Shown: in pieces, positions 19,727-28,403 of the stretch
Layout: each line of letters opens with the position of its first letter
Position numbering within the stretch: position 1 is the stretch's first letter
From: Bacillota bacterium
GTDB taxonomy: Bacteria; Bacillota; Bacilli; Paenibacillales; Paenibacillaceae
Length of the DNA stretch: 64,000 nucleotides
Assembly: GCA_023391635.1 (NCBI GenBank)
Contig: JAEWAQ010000062.1
Location: 1 to 64,000, forward strand
Reading direction: 5' to 3'
Program-made: the position numbers and the translations under genes
The notes under the pieces: generated by a model
The model's database searches: none
What the model was told of the DNA's origin: nothing
The model's input: only the letters and a program-made list of their open reading frames with translations

Positions 19727-19915
19727 GACGGGCCTCCTTCTTCGCTGATTCGATACCGCTATTATACCTCGCCCGGCGAATAAAGGGGGGAGATATTTTC
19801 ATGAAAAGAGGGAGAGTAGTGGGGAGAATAAACTTCCGTCGAGGGATACAATTCTGCAGCTTCGTGTGCTTATGATAGAGTGTAGCGATTCATGACGGGC
19901 TCACGGAGGTTCTAT

Positions 19916-22900
19916 ATGATACTGATAAGGTTTGTCGATCGGCGGCTGTTGCTGTCGATACTTGTTCTAGCTTGCGCTGCGACGATTTTCTTTGCCCGTC
20001 CGGCATCGGCCGATTGCACGGGGCATACCGGCTTTTCCGGCGGCGGAATAGGTTCTGACGAGGATCCGTATGTGATTCTGACGGCTTGCGATTTGGACGA
20101 GGTTCGTGAATTTGCGAATGCGGGCGCATATTTCAAGCTGGGGGCGGATATTGATTTGTCCGGCTTTGCGGCTGGCGGCGGGTGGCTCCCGATCGGGGAG
20201 AGAGGCTCATCAAGTTCTTTTACAGGAACGTTCGATGGCGGCGGGCATACGATTTCCCATTTGACCATTTCGAGCAGTGCCGGCCAGGTTGGACTATTCG
20301 GATACGTGCAGGATGCGGAAATTCGCAGCATCGGATTAGTCAACGTGAACATTGCTGCCACAGGGGCATCCAGCGCTGCCGGCGGGCTGGCGGGAACTGT
20401 GGTGAGCTCCACCATTCGGTCCGCGTACGTAACGGGAAATGTATCGGGCGTTGATAAGGCCGGCGGCCTGGCCGGTTCCGTATATGGAAGTTCGACAAGC
20501 GAGAGCGGGATATACGACTCTTACTCGGCCGCGCTGGTAACAGGAAGCGGGAACCTCGGCGGTTTGATCGGCGATATTCCAGGGAACGCGTCCGTCTACG
20601 ATTCCGTCTGGGATTTCCAACGAACGTTCGAGTCCGCGGGCGGCGGGACGCGCTTGTCTACGGCAGATATGATGTACGCCGACAACTTCCCTGGCGGATG
20701 GTTTGATCCGGCTTCCGGGGAGTGGGCCATCGTCGAAGGCGTGTCCTATCCGATGCACCGCGCGACGTTCGACAAGGTTGTGCTGGACGGCTTGACGATC
20801 GAGACGCAGGGCGGCGAGGCGGCAGCGATGAGCCCGGTGTTCGACAGCGGCCGGCTGGCAACGTATGCGGTCCGGGTGCCGAGCGATGTGGAGAGGGTCA
20901 CCGTGACAGCCACTCCTCGCGGCGCCGGCTCTGCCGTGACGATCGGCGGCGTTGCCGGAGCATCGCAAGAAATCGATGTGAGCCTGGGCGCCAACGCGAT
21001 CGAGATTGCAGTGTCGACCGAGGGCATCCAGGTGCCGGGGATATCGTACGGCGATCCGGCCGATCCGACCGCGTTCGTGTACAAGCTCAACGTCAACCGG
21101 GAGGAAGGCAATGTCTATCCGCATAGCATATCCACGGCCGATCAGCTGGCATCGATCGGGATGGGCTATTACGGATTGGATCACGCATACTCACTCCTGG
21201 ACGACATCGATCTGACCGGGTACGATTGGGAACCGATCGGGGACGGCGGCGCCCCGTTCTCGGGGACGTTCGACGGCGGACGTCACGTGATCCGCAGTCT
21301 GGCCGTCGACACGGACCTCGATGATGCTGGACTATTCGGAGTTTCTTCGGGGACCATTCGATTCTTGGGATTGGAAAATGTCAACGTTGCCGGCGGCGAC
21401 CGCGTAGGCGCCTTGGTCGGAACGAACAGAGGGATGCTGTCGAATGTGTATGCGAAGGGCGCGGTCTCGGGCGGCGACGGCGTCGGCGGGCTCGTCGGGC
21501 TGAACGACTCCGGCGGCGCCGTTACACATGCTTACGCCGCCGGCACGGTCGTCGGCGCGGCCCATGTCGGCGGGTTGGCCGGGTTCGGCTCGTCAGGCGC
21601 GGTGACGTATGCCTATTGGGACGCGGAGGCGAGCGGGCTTGGCGATTCCGGCGGCGGAGCAGGCATGACGAGCGCACAGATGCGGACGCGGGCGACGTAT
21701 GACGATGCGGCCATTGCCGGTGACTGGGACTTCTCTGCCGTCTGGACGATGATCGAAGGGTCGACGTATCCGATGTGGAAGGAGCGGTTCGACCTTGTGA
21801 AGCTGACGGCGCTCGAAGTCGAACCGCCCGCGGGCCATGCGGTTTGGCCGGCGAGCTTCTCGCCCGGTCAAGGCGCCTATACAGTTGAATTGGATGCGTA
21901 TGTCGAGAAGGTCGAGATCGCCGCGACGGCCGGCAATCCGGATGCGGCGGTTACGATCGCCGGCGCAACCGGAGCATCCGTGCCGGTGAAGCCGGGAGGC
22001 AACGAGATCGCGATCGATATTGCCGATGCGGGCGGCTTCGCTCGAGGCGCTTACTTGCTGAACGTGCAGGTGCCGGCGCCGCAGCTGACGGATGTCGCGC
22101 TACCGCCGGACGGATACTACGGCGTCGGAGATGTGCTGACGTTCACCATAACCTACGAAGGCGAGGTAAACGTCGTCGGGGAGTTTCCGACGCTGCCGCT
22201 GACGATCGGCTCGGGCACGATCGTTCACGCCGGCTATGTCGGACAGCCGGACGGGGAGCCGAACAGGCTGTTGTTCGAATATGAGGTGGCCGCCGGACTG
22301 GAGGACAATGACGGCATCGAGTTGAACGGGGAGATTCAGCTTCCTGCGGGCGTCTTCTTGACCGCGTTCGGGGAGGGCGTTCCGCTTGTGTTCACCACTC
22401 CAGCCGTGAGCGGCATCAAGATCGACGCCGTCGCGCCGACGATCGGCCTGACCCAGACGCCGGCTGCCGGCACGCCGACCGAAGGCTCCGTGACGGTGAC
22501 GGCGGCCGTACACGACACCGGCATCGGCGTTGGCGTCGTGAAGTGGTCGGCTGGCGCGAGAACCGCGGCATTCTTCGCGGACGGAGGTACGGCGCTGAGC
22601 GGGGACAGCTTTGCGGCGACGGCGAACGGGACGTATACGGTGTACGCGAAGGACGCGGCCGGGAATGAAGCGACGGCGTCGATCGCGATCGCGAATATCG
22701 CGCCGGCGCCCGGGCCGTCGGGCGGAAGCCTGGGCGGCACGGACGATGCGGACGAAGATGAGCCGTGCATGGACGGCAGCTGCCTGTATTTGCGCGCCGG
22801 AGAGGCGGCCGAGTTCAGGGTTGGGGGCATGACGATCGTCATCCCAGCCGGAGCGACGGACGAGGATATGGAGTTGAAGATCGAGGAGCGGGACATGGCG

Positions 22901-23719
22901 AACGTTCCGGAGCCGATCGGCGGCGCCGAGATTGTTAGTTCCGTATATGAACTGCTCAAGTCGAGCGGGAAGCTGTTCCTGAAGCCCGTGACGCTGCGCA
23001 TCGCGTTCCGTCCCGAAGATACGGCAGGCCGGTCCGCGTCCGTGTTTTATTTCGACGAAGAGGCGCAGCGATGGACGGATGTCGGCGGTGCGGACGTCAA
23101 GGGCGAGACGATCGTCGTGCAGGTCGATCATTTCACCTTGTTCGCCGCTCTTGCCTTGCCCGATCCGACGCCCGAGGCTTCGTTCACCGACATCGGCCGG
23201 CATTGGGCGCGCGAGCGTATCGAGGAAGCTGTCCGCCGGGGCATCGTTCACGGGTATCCGGACGGCACGTTCCGACCTGACGAGATAGTGACGAGAGCCG
23301 AGTTCGCGGCGATGCTGGCGAACGGCTTCGGTTGGGCGGTACCGGACGGACAAGCGTTCTATTATCGGGATGCGGCGGACATTCCGGCATGGTCGCTCGG
23401 GGCGATGAAGGCGGCTGTCGGGCTCGGCATTCTGCAAGGCTACCCGGATGAGACGGTACGGCCGAATGCCGTCATTATCCGTACGGAGATGGCGACCATG
23501 CTCGTTCGGACCGTGCGACTGCCCGTCGAGCCGGAGGCCCGGGCCGCGTTCCGCGACGCCGACGCGATCCCGGCCTGGGCGGCGCCGGTCGTCGCTGCGG
23601 CCGCGCGGTCGGGCCTCGTGCAGGGCGATGAGCGGCAGCAGTTCAACCCGGCGGCGGGAACGACCCGCGCGGAAGCGGTCGTCGTCATCATGCGCGCGTT
23701 TGACGAGGCGGCCGATTAA
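19916..23719 (+). CDS. Surface protein with GLUG repeats, cadherin-like domains and three SLH domains
   Basis: A 1267-residue exported protein. ATG 19916 follows GGAGG by 6 bases, better than the ATG at 19892. The signal peptide ends near ASA/D (residue about 33). Two blocks of GLUG-type beta-helix repeats (about 45-245 and 402-620; PIG..G..F.GTFDGGGH.I..L, GGLAG...S) each precede a cadherin-like beta-sandwich (V.L..L.VE...; TYAV.V...VE.V..TA). A ZU5-like domain follows (about 955-1085, AAEFRVGGMTIVIPAGA...VDHFTLFAAL). Three SLH domains end the protein (FTDIGRHWARERIEEAVRRGIVHGYPDGTFRPDE and two more). It is a cell-wall-bound adhesin or structural protein; the ligand is unknown. Confidence 0.9.
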   Translation: MILIRFVDRRLLLSILVLACAATIFFARPASADCTGHTGFSGGGIGSDEDPYVILTACDLDEVREFANAGAYFKLGADIDLSGFAAGGGWLPIGERGSSSSFTGTFDGGGHTISHLTISSSAGQVGLFGYVQDAEIRSIGLVNVNIAATGASSAAGGLAGTVVSSTIRSAYVTGNVSGVDKAGGLAGSVYGSSTSESGIYDSYSAALVTGSGNLGGLIGDIPGNASVYDSVWDFQRTFESAGGGTRLSTADMMYADNFPGGWFDPASGEWAIVEGVSYPMHRATFDKVVLDGLTIETQGGEAAAMSPVFDSGRLATYAVRVPSDVERVTVTATPRGAGSAVTIGGVAGASQEIDVSLGANAIEIAVSTEGIQVPGISYGDPADPTAFVYKLNVNREEGNVYPHSISTADQLASIGMGYYGLDHAYSLLDDIDLTGYDWEPIGDGGAPFSGTFDGGRHVIRSLAVDTDLDDAGLFGVSSGTIRFLGLENVNVAGGDRVGALVGTNRGMLSNVYAKGAVSGGDGVGGLVGLNDSGGAVTHAYAAGTVVGAAHVGGLAGFGSSGAVTYAYWDAEASGLGDSGGGAGMTSAQMRTRATYDDAAIAGDWDFSAVWTMIEGSTYPMWKERFDLVKLTALEVEPPAGHAVWPASFSPGQGAYTVELDAYVEKVEIAATAGNPDAAVTIAGATGASVPVKPGGNEIAIDIADAGGFARGAYLLNVQVPAPQLTDVALPPDGYYGVGDVLTFTITYEGEVNVVGEFPTLPLTIGSGTIVHAGYVGQPDGEPNRLLFEYEVAAGLEDNDGIELNGEIQLPAGVFLTAFGEGVPLVFTTPAVSGIKIDAVAPTIGLTQTPAAGTPTEGSVTVTAAVHDTGIGVGVVKWSAGARTAAFFADGGTALSGDSFAATANGTYTVYAKDAAGNEATASIAIANIAPAPGPSGGSLGGTDDADEDEPCMDGSCLYLRAGEAAEFRVGGMTIVIPAGATDEDMELKIEERDMANVPEPIGGAEIVSSVYELLKSSGKLFLKPVTLRIAFRPEDTAGRSASVFYFDEEAQRWTDVGGADVKGETIVVQVDHFTLFAALALPDPTPEASFTDIGRHWARERIEEAVRRGIVHGYPDGTFRPDEIVTRAEFAAMLANGFGWAVPDGQAFYYRDAADIPAWSLGAMKAAVGLGILQGYPDETVRPNAVIIRTEMATMLVRTVRLPVEPEARAAFRDADAIPAWAAPVVAAAARSGLVQGDERQQFNPAAGTTRAEAVVVIMRAFDEAAD

Positions 23720-23805
23720 GTCGGACGAGTTCGAGGAGGGGGATGTGCGGCTGTAAGTCACGCGGCCCTCCTTTCTTCGCTTGACCTTCGATTCCTTATG
23801 TTCCT

Positions 23806-23843
23806 ATGGAGAAGTATGACAACCTGTTGTCATACTTCTCCAT
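23806..23843. repeat. Perfect 38-bp palindrome with 18-bp arms
   Basis: ATGGAGAAGTATGACAAC is followed by CT and then its exact reverse complement. It lies 87 bases after the GLUG/SLH gene and ends 2 bases before a TATAAT. There is no T-run after it, so it is not a standard terminator. It could be an operator for the YdeI-family gene downstream, a cruciform, or a small RNA hairpin. Confidence 0.85.
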
Positions 23844-23911
23844 TTATAATGGATAGATGCACTAGTGCCAGCGAAATCGATGAAAGCCTAGAGAGGAGAT
23901 GCCAGCTATCC

Positions 23912-24481
23912 ATGGAAATTGAAAATCTGCTTCAGGCAAGATCGAGAGCTGACTTGAGGGAGTGGCTGCAGGAGCACGGCAAGAAGGCGAAATGCTGTTG
24001 GGTTGTCGTTAGCATGACGCCAGCCCCGGATACGTTGCTCTATTTGGACGCGGTCGAAGAAGCCTTATGTTTTGGATGGATCGATAGCGTCAAGAAGAAA
24101 ATATCCGAAACGGAGGTGGCGCAAAGACTGTCTCTCAGAAGCAAGAGAAGCTCCTGGACGGAATTGAATAAAGAACGCGTCCGCCGCCTCGAGAAGTTGG
24201 GGTTAATGACGGATGAAGGAAGAAGGGTACTCCCCGATATGGGCCTCGATTCGTTCATGATGGATGAGGTGATCGAGCACAGGCTAAAAGAGGATCGACA
24301 AACGCATGAAAATTTTCTGGCATTTCCGGCTCTTTATCAGAGGGTTCGAATCGATACGATCCAGAGCGTGAAGGATCAGCCTGAATTATTAAAGCGCAGG
24401 ATAGACAAATTGATAACGTACACGAAGGAAAATAAAATGTACGGCCAATGGCACGATAACGGACGTCTTCTGGATGATTAG
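23912..24481 (+). CDS. YdeI/OmpD-associated family protein
   Basis: A 189-residue soluble protein from ATG 23912; AGGAG lies 13 bases before it, a long spacing. The family N-terminus is clear: LREWLQEHGKKAKCCWVVV..., LYLDAVEEALCFGWIDSVKKKI and FSLRSKRSSWTELNKERVRRLEKLGLM (here LSLRS). The C-terminus holds an ALYQRVRIDTIQSVKDQPELLKRRIDKLI segment typical of these proteins. They are linked to bacteriocin protection or peptide resistance in a few bacteria, but their biochemical role is not settled. The stop overlaps that of the convergent diguanylate cyclase gene by 4 bases. Confidence 0.8.
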   Translation: MEIENLLQARSRADLREWLQEHGKKAKCCWVVVSMTPAPDTLLYLDAVEEALCFGWIDSVKKKISETEVAQRLSLRSKRSSWTELNKERVRRLEKLGLMTDEGRRVLPDMGLDSFMMDEVIEHRLKEDRQTHENFLAFPALYQRVRIDTIQSVKDQPELLKRRIDKLITYTKENKMYGQWHDNGRLLDD

Positions 24482-25992
24482 TTTTCAGACGAAGCGCTCC
24501 CGAAATTGTCCGTGTAGATGACAGCCTGGCCTCTCCCCAGTTTCTTGGCATGGTACAAAGCGATGTCGGCATGCTTGAGAAGCTCGGCGGCGGACGTTCC
24601 GTCTCGGGGAAACACAGATATGCCGATGCTCGCTCCCGAGTTGAATTGTAAGGCGCCCGACGCAAACGGCCGTTCGATCTCTTCAATTAAGCGCCGCGCC
24701 CATTGGAGCAATTCCTGCTCCGCCCGGGCGGACTTGCACAAGATGGTAAACTCATCTCCGCCCATACGGGAGACGAAGTGACGGTCATCGGTCATGGATT
24801 TGATACGTGCGCCAACTTCCCGGATCAGCGCATCGCCCGCATCGTGTCCGTAAGTGTCGTTAATGAATTTGAAACGGTCGAGATCCATGAAGAACAGGGC
24901 TACGCTGTGATCCTTGCCGACGTTATCGAGTATTTGCGCCGCTTGCATCTCGAAGTAGCGCCGATTCGGCAGGTCGGAGAGCGGATCGTACAGCGCTAAA
25001 TATTCTGCCTGCTTCAAAGCTTGCTGAAGCTTGAACATCAGCGTATCATTCTCCAGCAGCACGATCACCTGTCGAACAACCAGGAGCAGGATCGTCAATA
25101 TGCTTGCGACCACGAAAATATCCAGCGTTTGCAAATCGGTACGTCGGAGGGCGAGGGCAAGCAGGATGACCAGACCACCGTACGGCAGTATATATTTTAG
25201 CTTCGGAGCGATCGTCTTCTCTTGCAGGGGAGGAGGAGCAAGCGCCTCGATCCGTATAGAGCGTACGCCGGCGATGGCAAACAGCAGGACGGTCGCGCTG
25301 AATAACGGGTCTAACCAGTTGCCGATCTCGTAATTTCCGGAAACGACTTGCGAAAGGTACATCGTATCTGCAGCGATAAATACGATCATCCCGGCTGCAA
25401 TGCAGAAGAACACGTCTTTGGCGTAGGGGAATCGGTTGGAAGCATACAGCATAAACACGCTGATCAGCATGGCCAGATCCGTGATGGGGTACGTCGTGGT
25501 CACCAAGACGCCCCAAAAGCCGGTAGTATCGAGAAAGTAATCCATGCGCGGGCGGATGACGAATTCCCAGCTGGCCGCGCCGACGATGATCAGCACGATG
25601 ATCGTATCGAACAAGAAGCGAATGCTGCGATAGGAGCTGCGGCCTCTCATAAGCAAATAAACGAGAGCGCCTACATAAGAAAAGTTTTGAAGACTCCACA
25701 AAATATCGCTAATGCTAGGAATTGGGGCTTCGATGTCCAGCAGGAGGTCGTAGGCGATCCAAGTCAGATTGGCTGCGGCGAACAGCGTACTTCCCCAGCC
25801 GAGCATATGCCAGAAGCGGCTGTACGGCTTGCCGTGCGCAGCGGCGGCGCGGTGCAGCAGAATGGCGGAAAGAACGAACGGAATGGCTTCCACAAGCAGA
25901 AAGATGTTGGAGTGAAGCTCAAATAACGGCATCAGCAAGTAACGCACGAGTATGATGATGACCATCACGGATAGAAAAATCCTATGCCTCAT
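24478..25992 (-). CDS. Membrane-bound GGDEF diguanylate cyclase
   Basis: Predicted to make cyclic di-GMP from two GTP at the membrane. I chose the ATG at 25992, with GAGGAG 10 bases before it, giving 504 residues. The N-terminal half has about eight to nine hydrophobic segments (FLSVMVIIILVRYLLMPLF, FLLVEAIPFVLSAILLH, and so on) and no recognised ligand domain. The C-terminal GGDEF domain has LYDPLSDLPNRRYFE, FMDLDRFKFINDTYGHDAGD and an intact RMGGDEFTIL active site. The RxxD inhibitory site is absent (DDRHFV at that position), so product feedback is not expected. It stands alone, far from the other c-di-GMP genes of the window. Confidence 0.9.
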   Translation of the reverse strand: MRHRIFLSVMVIIILVRYLLMPLFELHSNIFLLVEAIPFVLSAILLHRAAAAHGKPYSRFWHMLGWGSTLFAAANLTWIAYDLLLDIEAPIPSISDILWSLQNFSYVGALVYLLMRGRSSYRSIRFLFDTIIVLIIVGAASWEFVIRPRMDYFLDTTGFWGVLVTTTYPITDLAMLISVFMLYASNRFPYAKDVFFCIAAGMIVFIAADTMYLSQVVSGNYEIGNWLDPLFSATVLLFAIAGVRSIRIEALAPPPLQEKTIAPKLKYILPYGGLVILLALALRRTDLQTLDIFVVASILTILLLVVRQVIVLLENDTLMFKLQQALKQAEYLALYDPLSDLPNRRYFEMQAAQILDNVGKDHSVALFFMDLDRFKFINDTYGHDAGDALIREVGARIKSMTDDRHFVSRMGGDEFTILCKSARAEQELLQWARRLIEEIERPFASGALQFNSGASIGISVFPRDGTSAAELLKHADIALYHAKKLGRGQAVIYTDNFGSASSEN

Positions 25993-26254
25993 AGCCGCGC
26001 CGCTCCTCGCTCTCTCATTCCTGGCAGTATGTTGGATGGCGGTTCGATCCGGCAACGCTGAAAACAGCATGTTCAAGCAATTGATAATATGCCTATTATA
26101 GCATCGGCAAACCTTCGGACAATATATAAAAGATCAGATGGGAGACTCATGTAAAGTTGATCTTGCAAGAACGTGCTGAACATTCCCGCGATCTGGTGTA
26201 TGATGATTCCAACCGGATGACGAACGATCACACTTGCTGCGGGAGGGAAGCGAG

Positions 26255-27865
26255 ATGGAGGATAACGCCCGGATTCGTCCGCGTTCAACCAGGAGTCGAA
26301 GACCGCGCCGAACGAGGGCGAGGATATGGCTGGGAGTTACGCTGGTCGTGTTGCTGGGGGCCGCCGCATGGCTGCTCTATGATTCGCGTTTCGACTGGGT
26401 GCCAAGTGCGGAGCGGGGAGCAACGTCGTCGCCTGCCGCAGAATCGAACGCTTCTGCAGGCGCAGGAGCGGATACGGCATCATCAGCCGGCCGAACGGAT
26501 GATTCTCCGCTCGTGCGGGAAATTGACGATTTCCGTATGCTCGATCTCGACATTGGCTGGTATCTGTATGCCGATGGCGTTCGGATGGTTACAGAAGATG
26601 GAGGCGTCCATTGGCGGGAAGCCGGGCCGGACTGGACCGAGCCGCAGGGCGCGGGAGCGCCGGAAGGAACCGCGAGAGATGGCAGTGTGAAGAAGAGCGG
26701 AGACGGAACGGCGGAAGAGGGCAACGCGGGGAAGAGCGGGAACGGTGTTGTGGGAGATGGAGCCGCGAATAGTTCCGGGGACGGAACGGCGGACCGTTCA
26801 AACGCCGAAGCGGTTGAGGCCGCCTACCTCGACTTCTCAGCGGCCGCGCCTGTCAGCTTCAACGGACAGACGATCGCGGTGAAGCGTGCGCAGGCCGTCT
26901 CCGGGAAAGTCGCTTGGGTGCTGGCCGCTGAGGGCAGCGGGCTGACGATGCCGCTGCTCGTGACGGTCGACGGCGGGAGCACCTGGCGTGATGAGGTGAC
27001 CGCCGACGTTCGCGCGGCGATAGAGGAGGAGAAGGCGCAGCGGGAGCGGAGAGCGGAAGAGGCCAAGTTATACGCTTCGCCGCAGGAGGCCGTGCAGGCA
27101 ATGAAGGCAGGCTCGGAGTGGGCATTGCTGCCGGACAAGACATATCCCGGAGATGTCGTGCTTGTGCGGCGCGGCGAACCGGGAGAGCTGCAGTGGCAGG
27201 GGAAGACGTACAAGCTGCAACCGTATAAAGCCGGTTATTTCACGTATCTGCCCATTCCACGCACGCTGAAGCCAGGCTCTTATGCGGTTGGCGACACCCA
27301 ATTGATCGTAGAGGAGAAGTCGTTCAAGGAGCAGCACTTGAAAGTGTCGGAGCAGATGGCGAGCATGCGGCAGAACACGGAGCGGATTCAGGCCGACCAG
27401 AAGAAGATCGACGCCGCAAGGGCCAGTTCGGAGCTGGCCTTCCTGTTCGACTCGACCTTCCTAGTTCCGCTGGAAGGACGGTTGACGACGCCATTCGGCT
27501 ACACCCGGTACATTAACGGCAAGCTGAGCAGCTCGCATATGGCACTGGATATCGCCGCTCCCCAGGGGACGCCGATTAAAGCGACGAACGACGGCGTCGT
27601 GGCGCTTGCGGATGAATTGTACCTGACGGGCAACACCATCTACCTCGACCACGGGATGTATTTGTTTTCCCAATATGCCCATTTGTCCGAGCTTCATGTG
27701 AAAGCGGGAGATCAGGTGAAGAAAGGCGACATCATCGGTCTCGTCGGTTCGACCGGTTTCTCCACCGGCCCGCATTTGCACTTCACGTTCTGGGCGCATA
27801 ACGTTCAAGTGAATCCGAACCTGTTCTTCGATTCGACGCCGTTTCAGTGGTTGACGGAACCGTAA
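26255..27865 (+). CDS. Membrane-anchored M23 family metallopeptidase with Asp-box segments
   Basis: A peptidoglycan endopeptidase of the LytM/lysostaphin type, 536 residues from ATG 26255 (GGGAGG 7 bases before). A basic N-terminus is followed by one membrane span (WLGVTLVVLLGAAAWLLY). Two Asp-box-like motifs, TEDGGVHW and TVDGGSTW, lie on either side of a low-complexity Gly/Asp/Ser linker with imperfect GDGTA/GNAGKSG repeats. A short coiled stretch precedes the catalytic domain. The zinc ligands are present: HMALD (His428, Asp432) and HLHF (His507, His509), so the enzyme should be active outside the membrane. Fragments of this gene recur at 34020-34140 and about 53732-53776. Confidence 0.9.
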   Translation: MEDNARIRPRSTRSRRPRRTRARIWLGVTLVVLLGAAAWLLYDSRFDWVPSAERGATSSPAAESNASAGAGADTASSAGRTDDSPLVREIDDFRMLDLDIGWYLYADGVRMVTEDGGVHWREAGPDWTEPQGAGAPEGTARDGSVKKSGDGTAEEGNAGKSGNGVVGDGAANSSGDGTADRSNAEAVEAAYLDFSAAAPVSFNGQTIAVKRAQAVSGKVAWVLAAEGSGLTMPLLVTVDGGSTWRDEVTADVRAAIEEEKAQRERRAEEAKLYASPQEAVQAMKAGSEWALLPDKTYPGDVVLVRRGEPGELQWQGKTYKLQPYKAGYFTYLPIPRTLKPGSYAVGDTQLIVEEKSFKEQHLKVSEQMASMRQNTERIQADQKKIDAARASSELAFLFDSTFLVPLEGRLTTPFGYTRYINGKLSSSHMALDIAAPQGTPIKATNDGVVALADELYLTGNTIYLDHGMYLFSQYAHLSELHVKAGDQVKKGDIIGLVGSTGFSTGPHLHFTFWAHNVQVNPNLFFDSTPFQWLTEP

Positions 27866-28015
27866 ACTGAGACGGAGCAGACCGCGTTGGGGAGCAATGT
27901 TGCGGCAATCAGGTTTTGCCATGAAGTCGGCGATGGAGCTCCCGAACTTCCTCCGCGGGTGCCGGAACTGGACCGTCTACCGGCGTATCGCGGATCACGT
28001 CTTGAATGGGAAGGC
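27842..28015 (+). repeat. 174-bp direct repeat, left copy
   Basis: This copy begins inside the last codons of the M23 gene and runs through the intergenic stretch into a minus-strand fragment equal to the last 107 bases of the deaminase gene (27909-28015). The right copy is 34117-34290. I count about eight mismatches and no gaps. The two bracket 6.1 kb. Confidence 0.92.
27909..28015 (-). pseudogene. 3' fragment of the nucleoside deaminase gene
   Basis: These bases match positions 34184-34290, the C-terminal codons and stop of the intact deaminase gene. Only this piece is present; it is joined on its 5' side to an unrelated AbiEii relic. It shows that the M23 and deaminase genes once adjoined here. 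Confidence 0.85.
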
Positions 28016-28208
28016 CTGAACGGATTAAAGAGGATGCAGACTATGAAGGCGTGAGAGTCAAGGTGATTGCGACGCTCGGTAAGATCCGGAAAACATTGCA
28101 ATTCGATATCGATTCGGGGGCATTGTTGTACCTAAACCGCAATGGATTGCGTCCCCTGTGCTTCTAAGGATGGAACCTCCGAGAGTGCTAGCTTACTGGC
28201 GCGGCTAA
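28016..28208 (+). pseudogene. AbiEii/AbiGii-type nucleotidyltransferase toxin relic
   Basis: The first frame reads ERIKEDADYEGVRVKVIATL, then LQFDI; after loss of one base near 28111 a second frame reads FGGIVVPKP, then SPVLLRMEPPRVLAY and a stop. Joined, this matches the core of AbiEii toxins (I.EDADYEGVRV...L.IDIGFGD.V.P.P...P.LL..P.PR..AY). Only about 63 codons remain: the start and the rest of the nucleotidyltransferase are gone. AbiEii acts with the AbiEi antitoxin in abortive phage infection and often sits on mobile islands. I see no AbiEi partner. Confidence 0.7.
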
Positions 28209-28403
28209 GGCCAGGCTGCCGTGGATTGTATATCTGACTCTATAGACCTATATTTTCGGGCGACTCCCTTAGAGGGTCGCTTATTCGCGTGGGGCGTGCA
28301 TAATAACTAGTTCTTTAGTGGATTGTTTAGATTTTGTTCAGGTCTTATATATTATAGTTCGTTTAGGATTAAAGTCTATTGCACCCCGATGGAGGACATT
28401 ATC
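28209..28403 (+). promoter_or_regulatory. Upstream region of the vWA/SLH adhesin gene
   Basis: A 195-base A/T-richer stretch between the AbiEii relic and the adhesin start. It contains a modest hairpin, GCGACTCCCT-TAG-AGGGTCGC, at about 28259-28280, and then several TATA-like elements (TATATATTATAG at 28346) that could serve as -10 sites. No single promoter can be fixed. Confidence 0.35.

Noticed and set aside
22100..23761. A 553-codon minus-strand open frame
   Set aside because: It is fully antisense to the GLUG/SLH gene, very Arg-rich, with no ribosome site or motif.
23827..23850. TTGTCA and TATAAT as a promoter for the YdeI-family gene
   Set aside because: The spacer is only 12 bases, too short for a sigma-A promoter; the TTGTCA belongs to the perfect palindrome.
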